From Schistosoma haematobium (Eukaryota; Platyhelminthes; Trematoda; Strigeidida; Schistosomatidae), in contig NC_067200.1 in NCBI RefSeq assembly GCF_000699445.3, positions 14,700,510 through 14,764,509 of the forward strand: DNA of 64,000 bases, in the 5' to 3' direction. The translations under genes were made by a program, and so were the position numbers. Numbering within the stretch: the first letter of the stretch is position 1; every line of letters starts with the position of its first letter. Under the pieces are notes generated by a model, which ran no database searches, was not told the DNA's origin, and saw only the letters and a list, made by a program, of their open reading frames with translations. This document shows positions 12,346 to 24,605 of this stretch, piece by piece.

Positions 12346-13137
12346 CTAACTATCTTCTGTCACCTAGCATCTAGAATATTATTTGATATCTGGTTGATTT
12401 GTGGAGATTACTTCAGTTTGAAGATAGATTCAATAATGAACTATCTTAAGGTAGAATGCAATTGACGGCTATCGAGTTCTTCAATAGCTCACCAGTTAAT
12501 ATCGAACCATGATGAAAATCAGTTTCAAATATGATTGTTCATATGGTCTGTGTTTTTACACTGTTGCTATTTAGAAATGGAACTCATTGAACCATTGTTG
12601 ATAAATAAACTGCATTAATGAGTCCCTAGATGTTGTCTTGTGGTTACAAGTTACTAGTATGTTTTGGATTGTGGCTGTGATTAGAATCCAAAAGTACATT
12701 CAAATGACGAGTCCTAAGAAGGACAAAACACTAGTTCTGGAATCTCTTACTAGCTACAATCTGAATTACTCTCAAATATATTTCGGAACAAATTTTCATT
12801 TGATCAACTATTGTGAAATTTCGAAATGCCAGTAAGTGATTATTTGTGAAGGAAATTGTTCCACCGTAAAATACTATTCGTATCCTACGGGAAAAATTAC
12901 CTTGATTTAAAGAATGAGAAAATTTTGTGACAAATTTAAAATGTTGATTCTCAAATTGTTCTTATAGTTCTGGCTAGCAGAAATCTTTCCATCAAGCTAA
13001 ACATGTTCATCAGAACTATTCTACCGAAGAAATAAGTGTGTCAAGTTTGCAATTGCAAATAATCTATCAACAATAATTAAACTTACAGACTAATTTAGTC
13101 TTAAAATACGAATTGTTCACATAGAACAAATGAGATC
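12346..13137. other. no supported gene
   Basis: No exon or repeat is recognised. The open frame at 12638-12835 has no motif. Confidence 0.3.
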
Positions 13138-13355
13138 TGGCTAGCAATGTAATTGAGAACATATGTTTCATTCTACTTCAGATTCGTCGGTTGGATCTAC
13201 CTGAACTCCAGATTTGAGATTTTAACCCAGTGACTTACTCTTCAAACGCCGACCGTGCTTTTCCAGAGTGAATATTAACTCTGGGATTCAGATACATCCA
13301 GATGATGAGTTACAAGTGGGACGAAACGATCGTCATCGATTACATTGCTAGCTAA
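13138..13355. mobile_element. head-to-head inverted pair of Sm-alpha-type units
   Basis: The left half (13138-13255) is an Sm-alpha unit on the minus strand. The right half (13256-13355) is one on the plus strand. The outer ends are inverted copies of each other (GCTAGCAATGTAAT at 13140 and ATTACATTGCTAGC near 13341). The plus core reads ATCCAGATGATGAG, a stem loop, GGGACGAAACG, then GTCATCGATTACATTG; its GATGA and GAAA boxes are intact but stem I is weak. Confidence 0.6.
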
Positions 13356-13959
13356 ATTCCATTTATTTTAAATAAACTTGTGATATAATGGATACACAGG
13401 CGATACAGAGAGGATTTACATATACCAAATAAGGTCAAAATATCGAAAATGAGATATTTAAAATCATTACAATTTGAAATGAATTGTTTAGTTTCAGTAC
13501 TCATTAACATAAATTTTAATGTTGGTCATTGATGATTGATAAAAATGATTGAAAAATAATGTTTTTTAATAGGCAGTAAACCATCGACTAAATAAATAAT
13601 TGTTATCAGATTGGAATGATACATATTTAATCCGAGTCTTTCAAACAGACGAGTTGTACAAAGTTAATCCATAAAACTTGGATTGGATTCTAAGTTTTAG
13701 CTTGTTTACTGTTCTCCTAACAATGTTTACATGTTATGAATTCAAGAGTATGAAGTTTTTCAACTAATTTATTGGATATTGACCTACAATTATCCTTCAT
13801 TACATACAATACTGAATAGTATAGTTTTCTAAGATTCTAATAGGTTGTTGGAATTTTAGTTAAACGACATGAACATTCTCAATCTAAATGTGACATTATA
13901 TTAAGTAAAGTATTACACTGTTAACAGTTGAAATGAATTAGATTTAAATAAATTGCGTG

Positions 13960-14170
13960 TCCAGGGTTTCCTGTTGACTAACTCCAACCACCATCTTATC
14001 TCAGCATAGTGCATACAATGTGGAGTTACTTAGACTAGTGGCCACATTACAACTTGCTCGATAGGATTCGATCTGTACTAAAAAGGACCTGATATACATG
14101 GCATTGAGCATCACCTAGTGATCAGCCAATTACAATATGACCTGAATTCGATGGACTGAAAATTTTAAAT
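13960..14170 (+). repeat. dispersed repeat R1, copy 2
   Basis: Shares CTTAGACTAGTGGCCACATT, ACAACTTGCTCGATAGGATT and GGCATTGAGCATCACCTAGT with the copies at 9165 and 17260. No coding capacity. Confidence 0.55.
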
Positions 14171-15884
14171 GAAAATAATTACTATGAATTAAATATAATG
14201 GGTAATGTGTTGTTAGTTGTAAAATTTGAATTAAATATAAGTTTTGGTTATTTGATTAACTTATGGAATAGTTTTCTATAATTGACTTCATTAAAATAAA
14301 TGTTCGTTTTGGTTATAGATCACCAATTATAACTATTCATTAAAACTTTGAGAAGCCATCTTGAAGCTAGTCATTCGTTAATAAAGATAGAACTATATTA
14401 TATCGGTAAAATAAGATGTTTTTAGAAATTGTTAGATTTAAGGTTTTCATTATAGACTAATGTTGCCTTGAAAACCACTGAAACTACGGAGCACTTGGTA
14501 GTTAATACGTTCTAATCTAGGACTGATCAGTAGTAATCACTTTTATTATATCACTACAACCATTTCAGGGATCTAATTGAGACATAAAAAATTTCATGGT
14601 GATTATGATACATTAATATACCTTCAAGTCAGAATCAGAGAGCTCACTTTTCCATCCTATTAATAATAATAATAATCATGTATATTAGAGTAAAGCTTGA
14701 TGACAATCAATTTGTTTGCTTATATGTTGTTTTAATTTTCACAATGGAAGTCATGTACTAACTAGGGAATTGATAACAAAACTTATTTCAAACTTACAGA
14801 ATCAACCAGTTGATTGAAATATAACAGATAGAGAGCCTATAATTTATGCTATTTACTTCTGTCTTTCACCTTTTGTTAGTCTTTTTTATATCATTGATTT
14901 CTCAAGTCTATGGTGTTTTGAGTAAACATTCATCAAAATCTGAACAAACAGTTTAAATAAACTAAGCGCCAAAAGACTCGAATCATTTTATTACCATTGT
15001 TATTCAAATTTTAGTTGTTGGGACTATTTCAAATATGATTGTTATATCTTACTTTTATTTTATTTTACTATTCATCGAAATGACTTGTTTCTATCATAAG
15101 AATCTTTAGCAACTTGATTTATACTAATTATTTTTCATGAAATATGCAGTGTCACAGTATTAATTCACTTAGTCGAATATTGAGAAAACTGGCTCAACCA
15201 ACTGTTGACCCTTTCTTGGTGGTTTACTAACTTCTTACTTACTTCTTATCTAACGATTAGTTTATTCAAAAACTGTACAACCTCAGGTTGATTGTTGATA
15301 TGTTGTTATAAAATATAGAGTACAATAACATCCTTGTAACTGACACTGATGCTGGGATTGAAAAACATTTTCTTTATCAAGGAGTTTATAAACCTTTAGT
15401 AAATGATAAACATTGTTTTATAATCTAGCTATTCTTAGTATAATCAACTCTTAAAGTAATTTAATCCACAACTAATATTTCATGATAGAAATTAATTGAT
15501 TATACGTTGAAGATCTACTGCATATTTTCTATACTTAAGATTTGTAATGGTAAATGAAGTGTTAATCGTTCAAAACCCTTAAAACTTGTAAGATACGACT
15601 CAAGAAGTGATATAGTATTTCATCATGATACTTCTCTTGTCATTACAAAACTAATCATAGTTTTACATCCATAGTTTTACACTCTTAAGTTTTTGTGATG
15701 GTGAAATGTTCAGAATCTTAACATATAATTGAAGAGATTACATCTTAAGCATATGTACACTTAGACATGACTTTTCAAACTCTTCATTGTGAAGCCCATT
15801 ATTTCTACACAGAAGAAAACAACATTTAAGTTCATTTTCACAGGCGATAATATTCTATAAACAGTTAAATACCGTGAAATGCTG
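14171..15884. other. no supported gene
   Basis: AT-rich unique-looking sequence with a short (TAA)n run near 14660-14677. No exon is convincing. Confidence 0.35.
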
Positions 15885-16010
15885 AGGAGTCCCATACTAG
15901 GACGAAATGGCCGTCCAGTGCTCCCAGGTTTTCAATGGTGGTCTAGTTCAACTGACTCATGATTTTAATCTGTGAAATTTCTAAAATCTCCACAAACCCC
16001 TTCTGTTAAT
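15885..16010 (+). mobile_element. 3' half of a tRNA-headed hammerhead SINE
   Basis: Begins inside the hammerhead: CTGAGGAGTCCCATACTAGG, ACGAAATGGCCGTCCAGTGC, then the tail with ACTGACTCATGATTTTAATC and TTTCTAAAATCTCCACAAAC. Core boxes CUGAGGA and GAAA, stem II GUCC/GGAC and the GUC site are intact. The 5' strand of stem I is missing because the copy is truncated. Its extended tail matches the left end of the unit at 31473. Confidence 0.65.
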
Positions 16011-16727
16011 AGTTTGATTCATATTGTTTCCTTAAAAAAAGATAACAACAACAACAACAAATTTTCATATGTTTATTTCTTCGTGCACAGAATCAAAAAA
16101 GTAAACAGATTTGTACAATGTTGAATGAGTTCACAACATATTGGGCTTATTAGTCTGTAAATATTATGGTAGTATTTATTTACTAAACATCAATACTTTC
16201 TAACATTAATTACTGACAGCCTTATCTCTTAACTAAATATTACTGTTTCATTCTAGGTCTGGTTATTGTTTCAGTGTTTTTTATTTATTCAGACTTTGAG
16301 AAAGTCTAACAATATTCAGATTTGTGATTGTTTGTAAGTGTAAGCATTTTGAACTGAACTTTATCAGTCTCTATTACCACATAAGCTATTTGACTAGATT
16401 CCTAAACAAAACCTGTAGTCATAAGTTGATTATTACAGTTACTATTATTATGAATAATAAACATTCTATCTACTGATGAATTTATTGGGTATCATATAAC
16501 ATTGGATAAACTGTTATGGCACAACCTAATGAATACTAGACTTTACTCTTGACATAAACATTACCTCTAGGATCTAGAGAAATCCAACTGATAAGCCCCT
16601 AAGAAAAGATAAAATGCATATCATCAATTCCCTTGCTATATGTTATCGGCATATATAGTCTTTAGATTATTTAATTACTTGTGAAGAATCTAACAAATTA
16701 AACTCAATATTGTTCAGATGCAACTAA

Positions 16728-16835
16728 AATCTCATACTAGGACGAAACGACCATCCAGTGTTTCCAGATTTTCCATGGTGGTTTAGCTTCAATTGACTCA
16801 TGAATTCAACTATTAAATTGATGTGTTCTTGTTCA
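16728..16835 (+). mobile_element. 3' fragment of a tRNA-headed hammerhead SINE
   Basis: CTCATACTAGGACGAAACGA and CCATCCAGTGTTTCCAG are followed by the family tail (TAGCTTCAATTGACTCATGA). The 5' half, including the CUGANGA box, is lost. Confidence 0.6.
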
Positions 16836-17259
16836 ACTGTCAATTTTGATAGAATTCTATTAGATTAAATTCATATTGTTATTAGTCAGTTATATCACTA
16901 GAGATTTTTATGAATTTTATGTTTAACTATGGATAATTGTTTGACATCGATAGACAGATGTAGTTTTAACTTTCATGTTATTAAAGCTAGTTAGTAACAT
17001 TTATTATATATACGTTTCATGCTAGTTGACACTCACAAATAATACATGAAAACATTCTTGAGGAAAATTGTGTTTATTATGGGGTTCAAACTTGTTCCAT
17101 TAGATTTACAGTATGGGACGCCACCATTTACTTATTCAGGCCTCGACTGATCTCTTATAAGACGAAGAAGTCCATAATGGATTGATCACTCGATAGAATT
17201 TTATGGAGAGCGTCAGTTCCTACAATATTCCAGATATGCCTTGTTGGTAAGTGCCAACT

Positions 17260-17430
17260 AGGTCCAGGGCTGAAAACCTCCATCTATTCACAACATAATA
17301 ACTACATCAGAGGTCAAGTTACTTTGACCAGCAGCCACATTAAAACTTGTTTGACAGAATTTGATTAGCATTAAAGGAATAGACAGATATGGTATTGGTT
17401 ATCCATCAGTGACGAATTAACAATATTGAA
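17260..17430 (+). repeat. dispersed repeat R1, copy 3
   Basis: AGCAGCCACATTAAAACTTG, TTTGACAGAATTTGATTAGC and GGAATAGACAGATATGGTAT align in order with the copies at 9165 and 13960. Confidence 0.45.
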
Positions 17431-17499
17431 ACCAAAGCTGAAAATGAGAGGATCTGTAATTATGGGAGCTAAGCCGTGTCGGCTGTGAGGCAGTTACCC

Positions 17500-17650
17500 A
17501 CTGAAAACAATAGAAGATGGTCGCGTAATATCATGGATTGACCGAAGTTAGACTTGTGCACGACCGAATCATGGCTCTGAAGGATAAGTGTTCGCATGGG
17601 AGCTCTGGGGTCCTAGAAAAGGAAACGAAATACGGTGAATTTATCGCATT
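17500..17650 (+). mobile_element. 5' part of a tRNA-headed SINE
   Basis: GTGAGGCAGTTACCCACTG, AGATGGTCGCG, TGGATTGACCGAAGTTAGAC and a worn tRNA-like head match the 5' region seen, in reverse, at 32340-32220. The hammerhead is absent. Confidence 0.45.
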
Positions 17651-18329
17651 CTGCAGACATTGTCCTTCTTGCTTTGTTCACATCGTAAAGAAGTTAAAAA
17701 TGGACATACTTTAACCTTTTTAGAGGTATCAGTCTACCTGTGAGATATTAATGCCTTGAATTCACCCATATATTTAGTTTTACATGAACAACAGTAAGAA
17801 GTTCTAAACTTCAAACGAAATAGCTGTTGAATACTTCCTAGTTCTCATAGGTAATTTTCGATTATACTTTTAATACGATCGCGTTTTTATTATAGTAAAC
17901 AAGCTTTTCCCATGCGTCCAAATCGGTGTGATAGTTAAATTCGTGTATATTTAAAGCTAACTGGTTGGTTAGAACTGGTTGATAGCAGAATGGTGACTAA
18001 TATAATTTTTATCCAATCTTTCAATGCCGACTGATTTCTATCGATCAGTTTGCAATGTGGTCGTTGTTCTTAGTGACTTGGCATTATATGAACTCTTTTT
18101 CGATGTTAGATGATCGGATTTTCTCGGTGCCAGGCTCCTGATTGATAGAATCCGAACAACACGAAGGGATTAGACTACTCAGAGATCAGCATTCGAGTAG
18201 GGGATTTGTTGAGATTGTATGAATTCTAATTTAAATCACAAACTGATCTTATATAAACTATTACTGAAGACCTGGATGTATTGGACAGTCATTTATTCCT
18301 AGAATAGAACTCCACCTCGGATAACGAAC

Positions 18330-18570
18330 TAGGGTTGGTCAATATCTTGAATTGGTTGAAGTTAAACATTAACACCGTCGAATCTCGGCGCAGTGGTCTA
18401 GAGGTTAAGCGTTCGCGTTTGAGACCAAATGTCCCGGGTTTGACTACTGTGTTCAGAGTTGTAGGTTTGTACTGGTGAGGAGCGCCATACTAGGACGAAA
18501 CGGCCGTCTGACACCTCTAGGTTTCTAGTGGTAGTCTAATTAAGATTAGTTTGTCATTCAAACTTTGAGA
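18330..18570 (+). mobile_element. tRNA-headed hammerhead SINE
   Basis: TTGGTTGAAGTTAAACATTA precedes a tRNA-like head (GTGGTCTAGAGGTTAAGCG, then CGGGTTTGACTAC as box B). The core follows: TACTGGTGAGGAGCGCCATA, CTAGGACGAAACGGCCGTCT. GAAA and the GUC site are intact, but the first core base is G and stem II is partly broken. Confidence 0.65.
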
Positions 18571-19099
18571 ACAATAATAATAAACTGGTTTCTTGAACTT
18601 AGCATGCTTTATTGATGAGAATAGTCTATCTCTAATCCCCTTTATGTATAAACGTTATTTGTGAGAAATAAGTATGACTATAAACTGACTATTAATTTTT
18701 CTCTTTATCTCATCATGTGAAATCATTCACGTGCATGTAAGTAGTATGGCAAGAGTAGTGATGTATTGTCATCAGTAAATGATACAATTTGAAATAGATT
18801 TCTCTGTTATTTTTCTAGAAAGAAAAAAACTGGTGTATTAAACTTCAGGAAAAAAAGTGGATTAATGTCAAGCATATTTTTTTAGAATTTTAAATCATAA
18901 AGATTCAGAGTCTTTAATTAGATTATTAGATGTTAGTTCATTAATATTTATCAGAATACAAAGAACTAAATGATCATAACTAAGTCATTTGTAATACATA
19001 GTCAATGATCAATTATAAGATAGTTCAAATTCAATAGAAAAGGCAGATCAAGATGAAAGAGGGACTATAATAATTCCAATTGAGAAAAGGAAATAACTA
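18571..19099. other. no supported gene
   Basis: AT-rich sequence with no recognisable exon or repeat. Confidence 0.3.
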
Positions 19100-19405
19100 A
19101 TAAGTTAGGAAAACAGTTCTGTACTTGGTGCACATATGCCGACATGAGGCTGATCAATTGCAGTCCTAAATAACAAAGGGAAGATACAAGTAAATTTAAA
19201 CTTTACACTATTGCACAAGCAGGTGGCTATCAGGACTCAGTAGCTAGGTGGATAACGCGATGGCGTTTGAAGCGAACGGTACTGGATTCGAGCCTCGGAG
19301 TGAACATCAACTCTGAGATGCAGGTACATCCATCTGACGAGTCCCAGATAAGACGAAACACTTATCCTAGATTCCACTTCCTAGCCACTATCCATCTTTG
19401 CCTAA
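19100..19405 (+). mobile_element. Sm-alpha-type hammerhead SINE/satellite unit
   Basis: CTGATCAATTGCAGTCCTAA near 19151 is the 5' module. The tRNA-like head follows (GGACTCAGTAGCTAGGTGGA at about 19236, GGATTCGAGCC as box B), then GAACATCAACTCTGAGATGC and the core near 19323-19385: CATCTGACGAGTCCCAGATA, AGACGAAACACTTATCC, TAGATTCCAC. The CUGANGA box (CTGACGA) and GAAA are intact; stem I has one mismatch. Confidence 0.75.
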
Positions 19406-19559
19406 AAAGTTGCTATTCATGTCTTGTTGCTTAGATGGGATGTAATCTAGATAAGATAGTGAAATAAAATATTTACCGTCCACGACTTCCTTATGTGAAT
19501 TTTAAAATGTAAATGGTTAAGGGCTACGAGGGAATCAATAGAAATAAACACATATAAGG

Positions 19560-19860
19560 ATAGGAATGATAGTTCTGTTGTGTGGGGTCGAGTCGCGGTT
19601 GACTATGATCACCACTACAGGAAGACTACGTGCCAGTTAACCGATAAGATCCCCGTAAGCCAAATATCAGAAGGCAGTTGATGGCTGTAGTCGAGATGTA
19701 TTTGTTGGCGATCTCGTGGTATCGAAAGAATACCGAGATCGTGCCAAAGGAATACAAGTGTGGTTACTGCGTGTAACCGGATTCATGCAAGGTCACAATC
19801 AAAGGAAGGAAGAAAGTTTTTAGTACAGTTAAACAAACAAGCACAGTAAAACAATCACTG
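19560..19860. repeat. GC-richer segment, unassigned repeat-like
   Basis: This stretch is noticeably richer in GC than its flanks (GGGTCGAGTCGCGGTTGACT, GAGATCGTGCCAAAGGAATA) and has no open frame of note. The composition suggests an inserted repeat, possibly LTR-derived, but I cannot match it to a family or to another copy in the window. Confidence 0.3.
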
Positions 19861-20169
19861 GTACAATTGGTTATAATGATAACTGTTTCCATTAAACCAA
19901 TCGCATTCTCTTGATAAAAGTAGGTCACTACAGTTCAAAGAATATACTATGATTCGCACACTTAGGTAATGTTTAGTGTTCACATACAACCTTTGGAAAA
20001 TTAATGGTCATACAAGAAAATAATCCACAGTTTTAATGAATGTTTTCAAGCTATTAGCAAAATTAACCTTCTTTAATAAAAAAAAATGTAGAAAATTTCC
20101 TTATTTTTGAAGTGGATTGAACTTTACTTGTATGGGATTGTAATTTCGCATTGTTAGTGTTAAGGATTT

Positions 20170-20450
20170 CATTTGATCAGTTTTTTGGTATATGTATACC
20201 CTAAGCGTGTTGCCTTGATATTGCTGTTCAGACAAAAGTTTTTAGTCATGTTGAACAGTGATCAGTAGTGCACAAACTACTAACTATCTGGACTTAATGG
20301 CTCAGTGAATAATTCATTGACGTTTGGAGTGAAATGTATTAGGTTCAAGTCTCATCGTGAACAGCAACAATGAGGTGCAGCTATATCCAGCCGACTAGTC
20401 CCATTTAGGATGGAACGTATGTTCTGGGTTCTACCGTCAGCCTCTATAAA
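20170..20450 (+). mobile_element. Sm-alpha-type hammerhead SINE/satellite unit
   Basis: A tRNA-like head (ATGGCTCAGTGAATAATTC, then GGTTCAAGTCTC as box B at about 20342) is followed by GAACAGCAACAATGAGG and the core TATATCCAGCCGACTAGTCC, CATTTAGGATGGAACG, TTCTGGGTTC. The core boxes are mutated (CCGACTA, GGAAC), so this copy is probably inactive. Confidence 0.65.
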
Positions 20451-20689
20451 GCTTCAAAAAACATGAATTTAGTTTTGTCTGTTAAATAATTTAATTCTAT
20501 ATTAATGATCGTGATGCTATGTGACTGGAAGCCACCAATAAGAATCGATTAGCAGCCACATCATTCAGTTTTGTAATCATAGAAGTTACTACTGAGGTAT
20601 GCTGATCGTGAGTTATTAAGCGTAGTACCGGTCAGTCAATGTATTGCATCAATAACACAACTAAAAATAACTCATTTGATAACAAATAT

Positions 20690-21060
20690 ATTTAGTCATC
20701 AACTGAAAGGGTTAGGTCAAGTGTTGCTTATGCCTAACCACCATCTGCCTCAACGAGTGATGTTAACTGGCATAAGAGTAAGCTAGAAGAAAGCTAGGGG
20801 CGAAAAAATCAAGACTCGAAATCATTGACCTATGAATTAGGGCTGAATGTTATGTTCAGACTAAATGGTTGGAGTTCACTCAATATTAGCTAGCAGTAGT
20901 CAAAAACTCTTGTTGATGTGGGTTAAAATCAGTCACGGTATGCACATGGATCTATTCTTTACCTTCTTCTAGATCTTAATTTCCAGTATTTCTTCATGCA
21001 CACCTTTTTATCTCTTCTTTTCAAACGACACTCTAAACGTTTAGCTTTTCGCAGTATTAT
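20690..21060 (+). mobile_element. degenerate LINE 3' end (L3-related)
   Basis: Translating +, LKGLGQVLLMPNHHLPQRVM, LTGIRVS, KKARGEKIKTRNH and GVHSILASSSQ follow, with stops, the same C-terminal RT domain that is intact at 8037-8260. It is an older or different subfamily and is 5'-truncated. Confidence 0.65.
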
Positions 21061-21099
21061 TGCCATTGCATAGTTTCAATTCATTTGCTATTCATCTTG

Positions 21100-21540
21100 T
21101 TAATTTCATTTCGTAATAATAAAATAGGATGATAACTTGGGCCAATGCATAACTGGATAAGGTTCTTGTTATATCTAGAAGGTTGTTCTTGATATACCGC
21201 GTATAACGTGAGCACTAGAACGCCAGAACCCTTCCAAGTCGCAATGAAAAGACAGAAGACTAATGTAAGGAATATCATTCCCAGACAGTGTCAATTATAG
21301 TACAAAGTTGTCAGGTATATATAGTTTTTAGTAAGAACGAATTCATCATTACAGTCCTCCAATCCGCATACAGGGGGTTATTAGCATTGTCCAATCAGGT
21401 AGCTACACTTAGGAATTCTAGAATATTCTTCTGAAAGGTGCTTGGATGGAATATCTTCGGCTCCTTCTGAGGCTCCTACAGCTTCCTCGAGTTCACCCAT
21501 GGTCCTTCGTCACAGTTCTATATTGATTATGGTAAATTAA
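21100..21540. repeat. unassigned repeat-like segment
   Basis: Contains TGTCAGGTATATATAG and a GC-richer end (CCTTCTGAGGCTCCTACAGC). A minus-strand open frame (21278-21081) is hydrophobic but has no recognised motif. It may be LTR-derived; no second copy is visible in this window. Confidence 0.3.
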
Positions 21541-22429
21541 CTGACTGATAGATCTATTATGTATTAAACTAAATTTTACAACTGTTAGGATACATTGACA
21601 AAAAAGTGTATAGAATTGTAATATCAATTAAAACATGCAGATCAGTTATTGAACTAGTTTAACAAAATAATCGATCATATTCTAACTATGTCGATAATGT
21701 GTGATAAACACGTCTCATAGTGATATCGATGTTTTTTTAGTAACCTACATTCGCATGATAAAAGAACAACAATAAATGTGGTTAACAATAACAACAAAAT
21801 TGTGGATTTTATTATTTATTATAGATCACATCGTAAAAACTATTAGACAAACAAGAGAGCAAAACAACATTCAATAATTGTCATTACATACTCTATAAGT
21901 TTCATGTATGATGAAAAATAAATAAATGAACAAATCAAAAACACACAACTGATGATGAACTGGATTGAATTGTTTACAGAAGAAAATTTAATGATTAATA
22001 TGTAAGAATTCTTTCTAGTGAATCGGTATCTTCCGTTTTGTTTAAATAAATAAGTAAATCTAGTGTTAATTGAAAGAAAACATTAATCAATGGTATACTT
22101 CATAAGTTTGTTACTGGAACGTTTATTATTGAATTCATAGCTTCTTTCTATAATCTCAGATTCCTTAAACATTAGAGAAAAAAAGTGAGAAATGTGAGTA
22201 AGAATGTTATTTTAAGGTTAGTTGTGTACAAAAAATTCGATGTATTCATAGAGTTCCAAATGACCTTGAGTTTTCTAGAAACTTCCGGAAACATACTAAA
22301 TTTGGCAACGATATAGATAGTCATCTAACCAAAATGTGACATAAAATCTTTCATTTTTCTAGGTGCTTGTGAAAGTCCCTATTTAATATAGATTAGCTAA
22401 AACACTTTAAAGCGTTTTTTGGTCCGTTA
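21541..22429. other. no supported gene
   Basis: AT-rich sequence with no exon or repeat that I can support. Confidence 0.3.
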
Positions 22430-24605
22430 CAGATTGTGGCAAATGATATTTTTGGACTTTTTAATAATACTAGAATACCAATTGATCCAGCGATGAATCC
22501 TTCCTCCTTGTTTATAGATGATACTGTTCAGGTACATGAAAGTTTCCACATCTTCCAAGGTTTCTTCATTAAGTGTGATTGGGTTGGTGTATTCCGTTTT
22601 GTAATTGAGGTTCATGCTTTTTCCCTTGTTTATGTTGAGGTCTACTGTTGCAGAGACTTCTGCTACACTGGGTGTCTTCACCTGTATTTGTCCGTCATCT
22701 GAGAAGTCCAAATCGTCTAGTTACATCCAAACTGTCCACTGCATTCTGTACTTCCCCTGACACGTGGAGGTATTCATAATCTAATCAACGACCAGAGGAG
22801 AGAAAGGGAGACAGTAAGCAGTCTTGTCTGACACCGGTTCTCACTTGGAATGAGTCTGTCAGCTGTCCTCCATGCACGACTTTGCATTTAAGTTCGTCAT
22901 GTGAATTCCGGATTATGTTGACGATTTCCTTGAAAAACGTTCCATGATGTTCTATCCACACTGTCAAACACCTCATAGTCAACGAAGTTGATGTATAGTG
23001 ACTAATTCCATTCGATTGATTATTCAACGATGCTCCATGGTGTCACTGTTTGGTCTGTGAGCGACCGATCCTCACGAAATCCGGCCCTATGATCTCGATG
23101 CTGGTTATCTACTGAATCTTTCATCCGATTTAGCAACACCGTTGAAAACCTTTCCTGGTACCGATAGTAGTGTGATTCCTCTGTAGTTCGCACATTTGCT
23201 CAGATATTTCTTTGGAATCGTGATGACGTATCTTACTATCTAGTCAATCAGCACTTGTTCCTCTTCCCAAATCTTCAAGAATAGGACGTGGAGCATGTGT
23301 GCAAATATTTCTGTGTCTGACTTCGGTACTTCAGCCAGTGTATTGTCAGGTGCTGCTGCCTTCTCACTCTTGATTTGTCTGATGGACATGCTGATTTCTT
23401 TGATCGTTCGTCAGGTGACATCTATAGGCATGTCTTTAGCTGCTGCTTCGATGTCCGGTGAGTTTAGTGGGGCTGGTATATTCAAGAGTTCTTCAAAGTG
23501 CTCTACCCATCTGCTCCATCGTTCTTGAATCGCAGTGATTGGCTTGCCTTCCTTATCTTTGACTGGGCGCTCTGGGTTGTAATATTTCCCTTCTAGTTTC
23601 TTCGCGGTGTTATATAGTTGTTTCATACTTCCTTCTCTTACAGCTTTTTCCGCTGTCATTACCAGATCCCATATGCATGTCTGCCTTGTGTCTCTAATGC
23701 TCCTCTTCACTTGTTCATTTACTTCGGCACATTCAACTTGTGCAATGACTTTCTCTGCACTTGTTCGACTGTTGTTAATTGCTGCCTTCTTGTTCTTCCT
23801 TTCACACATCTCGTCCAGGATTTCCATAGAGATCCATTCATTATGATGATGCTTCTTGAAACCCAGAACCTACTGACACGGTGAAGGTAGTGCTACTTTG
23901 ATTCCTTTTCAACTATCGTCCATATTAATTTCTTCTTCTTTGAGATCTTGTAAGGCTTGAAACCTGTTGTTGAGAGCTATCTTGAATTCGTTGAGTTTAT
24001 CAGTATCTCTAAGAAAAGCTGTATTGAACCTTTGTAGTGCTGTTTCTCTGGTTGTCCAGTGCTTTTTTAGCCTCAGTTTCATCTTGGCAACCACCAGTTG
24101 TTGATCTGAAGCTATGTGAGCTCCTCTCCTAGTTCTCACATCTTCCATTGTCCTTCTGATTTCTTAACTGATGCAAATATGATCGATCTGGTTCTGTATA
24201 GTGTGAACCGGTGAGACCTAAATAACTTTGTGTATGCGTTTGTGGGGGAATATCGTGCCACTTATAACCATTTTGTTGAATACACACAAACTTGCAAATC
24301 TATCAAATTCTCGTTCCTTCCCCCCTGTCAGTGCATGTCATCTCATGATACTTCATACCCACGGTTGTCAGTTCCGACTTTACCGTTTAGATCTGTCATT
24401 AGGATGGTCAGGTCCTTTCATGGGCACTTTGTTCTGATTGGTCGCAGCATTCCCGTATAGATGATTTTTATCGTCTTCGTTGTTATCATTGGTGGATGCA
24501 TAACATTCGATAACATTCATTGTGATTCCCTCCTTCTTTTCTCTGAAGGATGCTTTGATGATTCTGGATCCGTGAGACTCACATCCTATAAGTGCTTTAA
24601 GTGAT

